Shown: in pieces, positions 5,905 through 10,299 of the stretch
Numbering within the stretch: the stretch's first letter is position 1
Layout of the letters: every line of letters starts with the position of its first letter
Origin: Gammaproteobacteria bacterium UBA4475
GTDB taxonomy: Bacteria > Pseudomonadota > Gammaproteobacteria > Pseudomonadales > Azotimanducaceae
NCBI GenBank assembly: GCA_002389265.1
Contig: DGOD01000350.1
Location: 1-10,299, forward strand
Reading direction: 5' to 3'
Length of the DNA: 10,299 nt
The notes under the pieces: generated by a model
The model's input: the letters and a program-made list of their open reading frames with translations, nothing else
Told to the model about the DNA's origin: nothing
Databases searched by the model: none
Position numbers and translations under genes: made by a program

Positions 5905-6675
5905 ATGTTCGATTTGGCGGGTAAACGGGGGTTGATCACCGGTGGCGGATCAGGGATTGGTAAGGCCGTCGCTGAGATGTTTATTGAGGCGGGAGCAAAG
6001 GTTGCCATTGCCGATATCGTGTTCCCGGATTCGGTGGCAGCACACATCGGAGCGCAGCCGATCCAGTGTGACGTCAGTGACGAACAGAGTGTTGCGGAAG
6101 CCCTAAAAAACGCGCGGGATATTTTAGACGGCGATCTTGATTTCGTGATTTTAAATGCAGGAGTTGGGGACGTGGGCCCGGCCATTACTGAGCAATCTAC
6201 GTCGCTTCTTGAGAAGGTTACCCGGATTAATTACTGGGGAACGGTGCACGGTTTGAAACACGCACCAGCTGTCATGACAGACGGGGGAGCGATCGTATCG
6301 ACTTCATCCATGGCGGCCTTTATTAACATGCCTGGTTCCTCGGCGTATTCAGCCAGCAAAAAAGCCGTTGTTAGTCTCACTGAAATGTCTGCTCTAGAGC
6401 TGGGTAGTCGAGGTATTCGTGTTAACTGTGTGTGCCCTGGATACACCGAAACCAGTATGGGCAGTGGTGATGAGGGACGGCAAATTTGCGAAGCTTTTAC
6501 CGCATTGGGTCGAGTCGCCACCGTGGATGATATGAAGGGTGTATTTTACTTTCTCGTAAGCGATGCCAGCCGGTATCTGACGGGTCAGGCTCTCAAAGTG
6601 GATGGTGGCTGGTCTTGTGGCCCTACGCCTAACTTGCTTTCCATTATCACGGGTTCGACTCAGGCGCCCAGCTAA
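5905..6675 (+). CDS. Short-chain dehydrogenase/reductase (SDR), probably NAD(H)-preferring
   Basis: This is a classical SDR of 256 residues. The glycine motif is TGGGSGIG (12-19), NAG is at 84-86, the structural Asn is 109, and the catalytic set is Ser135 (STSS), Tyr148 and Lys152 (YSASK). GIRVNCVCPG (170-179) and LTGQALKVDGGW (225-236) close the fold. Asp37 at the end of the second strand (AIADI) indicates NAD(H), in contrast to the RR-bearing SDR at 2398-3168. The start is supported by AAGGAG at 5889-5894, 10 nt upstream. It sits 2 nt after the VOC gene, and its stop overlaps the next start by one base in TAATG. It probably oxidises or reduces a hydroxyl/keto intermediate made by the same operon; the substrate is unknown. 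Confidence 0.93.
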   Translation: MFDLAGKRGLITGGGSGIGKAVAEMFIEAGAKVAIADIVFPDSVAAHIGAQPIQCDVSDEQSVAEALKNARDILDGDLDFVILNAGVGDVGPAITEQSTSLLEKVTRINYWGTVHGLKHAPAVMTDGGAIVSTSSMAAFINMPGSSAYSASKKAVVSLTEMSALELGSRGIRVNCVCPGYTETSMGSGDEGRQICEAFTALGRVATVDDMKGVFYFLVSDASRYLTGQALKVDGGWSCGPTPNLLSIITGSTQAPS

Positions 6676-7733
6676 TGATTGGTAACAATGCTTCTAGTCG
6701 ACGGGCCGAAGAGAGCAAAATTGTTGCGACCTGGCTTGTGCGTTTGCGTGATCTGCTGGAAGAAATGGGCAGCACCCAGTTCAAACTAGCGTTGCGCGAT
6801 GCGGGGGTCGATCCAATGTTGCTGCACCAAGGCAATGACCAACTCACGCAAAAGCAATTAGACGCGGTATTGCTTCAGTGCCGACAAGTTCACTCGGACG
6901 TCACTTTGCGGCTTTTCAGCAAGGCTGAAATATTGGATCTTGGTTTGGTGGGCTACGCAGCGGTAAACAGTGATAACGTGGGTTCCGCGTTTCGAGTGAT
7001 GTATCAATACCACAGCCTTGCATCTGATCGATACACCGACGAACTCATCATTGAGGGTGACACTGTGAGGGTGGTGCCCGTGTACCATCCCATGTTCGAG
7101 GACGACTACCAGAATATTTGCGAAGACAGTTTCAGTGGGAATTGGCGGGCGCTTCAGTTGCTTTTAGGTCCCAATGCCGACAAGCGTAAAATTTCAGTGA
7201 AGCTTGAATTTCGCGCCCCGGAACACGTTGACACCTATTTCGAAATCTTCGGCAAGAATTGTGTATTTGAGGCCGGTGAGACTGGCTTCTCTTTTCCCGC
7301 TGAATGGCTGCGGCAGTCCATTCACCGAGGAAGCGGATCCTTAAGCGATGTCTATAAGGCAATGTGTGAGCGAGTCCTTGGCCCCAGTACTGCGGACAAA
7401 GATACGCCATCCCAGGTTAGGCGCTTGCTGTTGAGTCGTTCTGGGCGCCAAATGCCGAGCCTTGAGAGTGCGGCAGAGCTCCTGAGATTGACTCCCGCGC
7501 AATTGCGCAAGCGTTTATATCGCGCCGCCACTTCATATAAAAAGTTGGTGCTAGAGACTCGCATGGAGTTGGGAAAACATTATTTGCTGGATACCAACTT
7601 ATCGATCCAGGAAATAGCTTATTTGCTGGATTACGGCAGTCCGCCGCCGTTCAGTCGGGCGTTCAAAAAGTATTTGGGACACTCCCCAGAGGATTACAGG
7701 AGCGTTGCAGGTGATGCGGGGGCAGGGCCTTAA
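6675..7733 (+). CDS. AraC-family transcriptional regulator encoded inside the catabolic operon
   Basis: This is a 352-residue AraC protein. An N-terminal ligand/dimer domain (about 20-215) contains LGLVGYAAVNSDNVGSAFRVM, the same plan as the regulator at 1348-2373. The C-terminal double helix-turn-helix has its first helix pair around MPSLESAAELLRLTPAQLRKRL (260-281), its second at LSIQEIAYLLDYGSPPPFSRAF (309-330), and closes with GHSPEDYRS. It starts in a TAATG overlap with the SDR stop and has no strong ribosome binding site of its own, so its synthesis is probably coupled to the enzymes. Its last codons and stop lie inside the distal operator half-site of the receptor gene (7725-7739). This makes it a natural candidate for control of the receptor, and for a feedback loop if it also controls its own operon (inference). 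The ligand is unknown. Confidence 0.92.
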   Translation: MIGNNASSRRAEESKIVATWLVRLRDLLEEMGSTQFKLALRDAGVDPMLLHQGNDQLTQKQLDAVLLQCRQVHSDVTLRLFSKAEILDLGLVGYAAVNSDNVGSAFRVMYQYHSLASDRYTDELIIEGDTVRVVPVYHPMFEDDYQNICEDSFSGNWRALQLLLGPNADKRKISVKLEFRAPEHVDTYFEIFGKNCVFEAGETGFSFPAEWLRQSIHRGSGSLSDVYKAMCERVLGPSTADKDTPSQVRRLLLSRSGRQMPSLESAAELLRLTPAQLRKRLYRAATSYKKLVLETRMELGKHYLLDTNLSIQEIAYLLDYGSPPPFSRAFKKYLGHSPEDYRSVAGDAGAGP

Positions 7734-7789
7734 ATATCAACTAAAGGGCCTTAAATATCATTCAGGAAGAAGGCTGTCACACATAATCT
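7725..7789 (+). promoter_or_regulatory. Tandem AraC-type operator and promoter of the TonB-dependent receptor gene
   Basis: AGGGCCTTAAATATCA occurs twice without mismatch, at 7724-7739 and 7745-7760, exactly 21 bp apart (two helical turns). The first copy includes the stop codon of the AraC gene. TTCAGG (7761-7766) abuts the second copy as a -35-like hexamer, and 17 bp later TAATCT (7784-7789) serves as -10. An overlapping CATAAT (7782-7787) is a better -10 match but has a 15-bp spacer. Both half-sites fit GGNYCNNAAATATCA, also seen ahead of the alcohol dehydrogenase with identical offsets. The direct-repeat orientation, spacing and contact with the -35 fit an AraC-family activator site. Confidence 0.75.
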
Positions 7790-7825
7790 TTCAGGCTAAG
7801 GAATCATTCTGACAAGGAGCTAATC

Positions 7826-10021
7826 ATGAAAACTATAAAGCGCCCCCTATCTTTTGCGGTTACTCTAGCCGCCGTCGCCATGGCAGGCACAGTGAACGCC
7901 CAGCTAGAGGAAGTCATTGTCACAGCGCAAAAGCGCTCCGAAAGTATTCAAGACGTCCCTATCGCAATTAGCGCATTTTCCAGCGATGAGTTGCAGGCGA
8001 TGGATGCCAAGGATTTTCGTCCCATAGTCCTGCAAACACCCGGTTTATCGGGGAGTGCGGATGCTGCAACGCAAACTGTACTGACCGTTCGCGGCATCGG
8101 TACAGGTGCTTTCAGCCCTGGTGCAAACAACAGCGTCGGTACTTACTTCAACGAAATCCCGGTCAGCCGTAACATTGGCGGCATGGGTTATCTTGATGTT
8201 GCCAACATCGAAGTCGTTAAAGGCCCGCAGGGAACGCTCTTCGGGCGAAACACTTCGGCGGGCGCTATTAGTATTACTAATCAGTTTGCTGTTGTCGGTG
8301 AAGCCACGGGCAGTGTACGAGTGGCAGCGGGTGACGAAGGTCAGCTGCTTTACGAGGGTATTGCGAATTTTGACGTGTCTGACAGTTTCGCTCTGCGTGT
8401 GGCTGCGCGTCATGAAGAGCGTGATGGTACTTTCGAAAATTCAGTAACCGGGGATGAGCTGAATGGCCGTGATCACGATCAATATCGGGTTGGCTTCACT
8501 TGGAACGCAAGCGATGCAGTGACCGTAAACGGTTACTGGGACCACTTTGAGATGGAAAACCGTTGGCAAATGATCGATAACTTCGGCCTGTGGGGCAATG
8601 ACCTCTACGCCGATGAGGTGGCGGTTAACGGACAGCCTTCCCAGAAGATAGACGCCGACTTGGCGGTGCTGAAGGTAAGCTGGGATATTAATGACAATCT
8701 TTCTTTGACATCAAACACCGGCCTTTATGACAGCAGCATTGTGGCTTTGCCGACAGATGCGGACACCGGTGATGTTCCGATTGTCGATTTCATTGAACCG
8801 TGGGATCTAGAACAGTTCTCACAAGAGTTTCGTCTGAACGGCAGTAATGATCGGCTGACGTGGTTTGTGGGTGCCAGCTTCTATAGCGAAACCGCCACTG
8901 CCGTCACAAGTGTTACTATTTATGAAGACCCGGGCCTTGATGTTTTGTTCGGTGACGAAGGCTTGTGCTTGGTAGCTGAAGAGTTCGGCCTGGCGTGTGG
9001 AATACACAACGAATCTAGCTTTGCGGAGAATGAAACAACAAGTTACGCCATTTATGGCGACGCAACTTACGATATCTCAGATCGATTGAGCATTACTTTT
9101 GGTTTGCGCTATACCGACGAAGAGAAAGAAATGGTGTTAAACACACCACTCACTGATTCCACAACGACAGCACTGATTGGTGCAGTGACGGGTGGGGCAA
9201 ATAACGCGATATTTTCGTTCACCCCAGGGAGTATTGTTGCTAAAGATTCGTGGACATCAGTCGATCCACGTCTAGCAATAGATTATAAAGTCGGCGAGTC
9301 TAGCTTGATCTATGCCAACTATGCGCAAGGCTTTAAGTCAGGTGGCTTCAATCGTCAACCTACGATTGCCGGTGGCCGTGCTATTCTCGCCTTTGAGCCC
9401 GAGGAGAACGACGCTTACGAAGTTGGCTTCAAGACAGATTTTGCCAACCAGCGTGTGCGCCTCAATGTTGCGGCGTTTATGTATGACTACACGGACTTTC
9501 AACTAGAAACTAACGACAACGCCTCCATTTTGATCCAAAACGTGGCAGATCTGGAAACCTCAGGCCTAGAAGTGGATTTGACGTGGCTAGTATCAGACAG
9601 TTTCGATTTGCGTCTGTCTTATGCGATGCTAGATGCCGAGTTTCAGGAAGGCATAATTGTTGATGGTGATGGCAATCCTACCGACCTACAAGGCAATGAC
9701 TCTATTAGAGCGCCGGAGAATACTTACTCTATTGTCGCTAACTGGAACGTGACTGACTCACTTCGCGCACGCGTTGACTATGCATATGTTGATGAGATGT
9801 TTTACACCGCCGACAACTCTCCTGATCTGCTCGCAGATGACTTCAACTTGCTTGGCGCCCGCATAGACTACACTTTTGGTGAGTCTGGCTTAGGCGTTTC
9901 GGTAATTGGTGAAAACTTGACTGACGAGGAATATGTACAGTCAATGATCAACTTCTTGCTACCCATGTCCATGCCGGGATATGGACGAGCTGTTCGTGCT
10001 GAAGTTCGCTACACGTTTTAA
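7826..10021 (+). CDS. TonB-dependent outer-membrane receptor
   Basis: This 731-residue receptor should import a substrate across the outer membrane using energy passed by TonB. A signal peptide spans about 1-25 (MKTIKRPLSFAVTLAAVAMA then GTVNA), and cleavage would leave Gln26. The TonB box is EEVIVTA (28-34), followed by QKR. The plug domain contains VLTVRGIGTG (85-94) and DVANIEVVKGPQGTLFGRNT (124-143). The rest is a beta barrel with alternating strands (for example YANYAQGFKSGGFNRQP) and ends in VRAEVRYTF with the terminal Phe expected for outer-membrane insertion. The mature protein has only two cysteines, Cys381 and Cys391, likely a disulfide in an external loop. AAGGAG (7814-7819) lies 6 nt before the ATG. 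It has its own operator-promoter and a terminator downstream, so it is probably a single-gene transcript. The ligand is unknown; the EVIVTAQKR type is common for organic-substrate uptake. Confidence 0.96.
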   Translation: MKTIKRPLSFAVTLAAVAMAGTVNAQLEEVIVTAQKRSESIQDVPIAISAFSSDELQAMDAKDFRPIVLQTPGLSGSADAATQTVLTVRGIGTGAFSPGANNSVGTYFNEIPVSRNIGGMGYLDVANIEVVKGPQGTLFGRNTSAGAISITNQFAVVGEATGSVRVAAGDEGQLLYEGIANFDVSDSFALRVAARHEERDGTFENSVTGDELNGRDHDQYRVGFTWNASDAVTVNGYWDHFEMENRWQMIDNFGLWGNDLYADEVAVNGQPSQKIDADLAVLKVSWDINDNLSLTSNTGLYDSSIVALPTDADTGDVPIVDFIEPWDLEQFSQEFRLNGSNDRLTWFVGASFYSETATAVTSVTIYEDPGLDVLFGDEGLCLVAEEFGLACGIHNESSFAENETTSYAIYGDATYDISDRLSITFGLRYTDEEKEMVLNTPLTDSTTTALIGAVTGGANNAIFSFTPGSIVAKDSWTSVDPRLAIDYKVGESSLIYANYAQGFKSGGFNRQPTIAGGRAILAFEPEENDAYEVGFKTDFANQRVRLNVAAFMYDYTDFQLETNDNASILIQNVADLETSGLEVDLTWLVSDSFDLRLSYAMLDAEFQEGIIVDGDGNPTDLQGNDSIRAPENTYSIVANWNVTDSLRARVDYAYVDEMFYTADNSPDLLADDFNLLGARIDYTFGESGLGVSVIGENLTDEEYVQSMINFLLPMSMPGYGRAVRAEVRYTF

Positions 10022-10049
10022 TCTTAGGTAAACGCGCAGTTAATTAGAG

Positions 10050-10072
10050 AGCCCGCTTTTGCGGGCTTTTTT
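10050..10072 (+). terminator. Rho-independent terminator after the receptor gene
   Basis: The stem AGCCCGC (10050-10056) pairs with GCGGGCT (10061-10067) around a TTTT loop and is followed by a run of T to 10072. It lies 29 nt after the receptor stop codon. This separates the receptor transcript from the transporter gene that follows. Confidence 0.92.
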
Positions 10073-10118
10073 CATTCGATGTTGTTATTTTATTGGGTGC
10101 GCCAGGGGATTCTGCGGG

Positions 10119-10299
10119 ATGCTAGAACACAGCCAAACAACAAGAAACTCGATGTTGGCGATTGTCTTAGGCTCAGTCCTTTTTGGCTACTGGCTTATTT
10201 TGCCCGTGGTGTTGGGGGTCTACAGCGATATTTATGGCTTGCAAGAAGATAAGCTTGGGGCGCTGGCCAGTATCTACTCGCTGGGGATTTTTATCACCA
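10119..10299 (+). CDS. Probable MFS permease (partial, C-terminus off the right edge)
   Basis: Sixty codons remain open to the window end. After a short polar N-terminus (MLEHSQTTRNS) comes a hydrophobic segment, MLAIVLGSVLFGYWLILPVV, then a polar turn with YSDIYGLQEDKLG, then the start of a second hydrophobic segment (ALASIYSLGIFIT). A first helix, short periplasmic loop and second helix of this kind are typical of major facilitator superfamily permeases, but the diagnostic loop 2-3 motif is beyond the edge. ATG 10119 is preferred because AGGGG (10104-10108) lies 10 nt upstream; ATG 10152, in frame, has no such site. It follows the receptor terminator, so it needs its own promoter; none is clear in 10073-10118. 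An inner-membrane partner to the receptor is plausible but inferred from position only. Confidence 0.6.
   Translation, partial: MLEHSQTTRNSMLAIVLGSVLFGYWLILPVVLGVYSDIYGLQEDKLGALASIYSLGIFIT

Noticed and set aside
1..10299. Mobile elements, CRISPR arrays, tRNA or rRNA genes
   Set aside because: No transposase-like product, terminal inverted repeats, regularly spaced repeat array or RNA-gene signature was found. The only tandem repeats are the 21-bp-pitch operator pairs.

Overview
The window looks like part of a catabolic or uptake gene cluster from a free-living, probably aquatic or marine, gammaproteobacterium. This is inferred from moderate GC content, two AraC regulators of the N-terminal 'arabinose-binding' type, and a TonB-dependent receptor with a classic EEVIVTAQKR TonB box. 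I see no tRNA, rRNA, IS element, phage gene or CRISPR array. The taxon is an inference from gene style, not a match.

Layout. Minus strand, left end: E1 beta (cut by the window edge) and E1 alpha of a thiamine-diphosphate 2-oxoacid dehydrogenase (1-1242). An AraC regulator (1348-2373, plus) is divergent from E1 alpha. A minus-strand pair follows: a zinc alcohol dehydrogenase (3188-4297), then an SDR (2398-3168). Across a 202-bp divergent intergenic region, a tightly packed plus-strand operon (4500-7733) holds a double-domain VOC protein, a single-domain VOC protein, a second SDR and a second AraC regulator, joined by ATGA, 2-nt and TAATG junctions. Next come a TonB-dependent outer-membrane receptor (7826-10021), a strong intrinsic terminator, and the start of a probable MFS permease (10119 to the edge).

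How the parts may work together (inference). The receptor would bring a substrate across the outer membrane, and the MFS protein could carry it across the inner membrane. The alcohol dehydrogenase, the two SDRs (one NADP-like, one NAD-like) and the VOC enzymes would oxidise or rearrange it. The E1 proteins would feed a 2-oxoacid product into acyl-CoA metabolism, with E2/E3 encoded outside the window. The substrate cannot be read from the sequence.

The most striking signal is regulatory. A 15-bp half-site of the form GGNYCNNAAATATCA occurs twice in tandem, exactly 21 bp apart, upstream of both the receptor and the alcohol dehydrogenase. A diverged pair with the same 21-bp spacing precedes E1 alpha, and one further copy (TGGCCGTAAATGACA, identical to one E1 alpha half-site) precedes the VOC operon. 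In the three paired cases the proximal half-site abuts a TTNNNG -35-like hexamer, with a -10-like hexamer 17 bp further on. This is the layout expected for AraC-family activator sites, and it suggests one regulon run by one or both AraC proteins encoded here.
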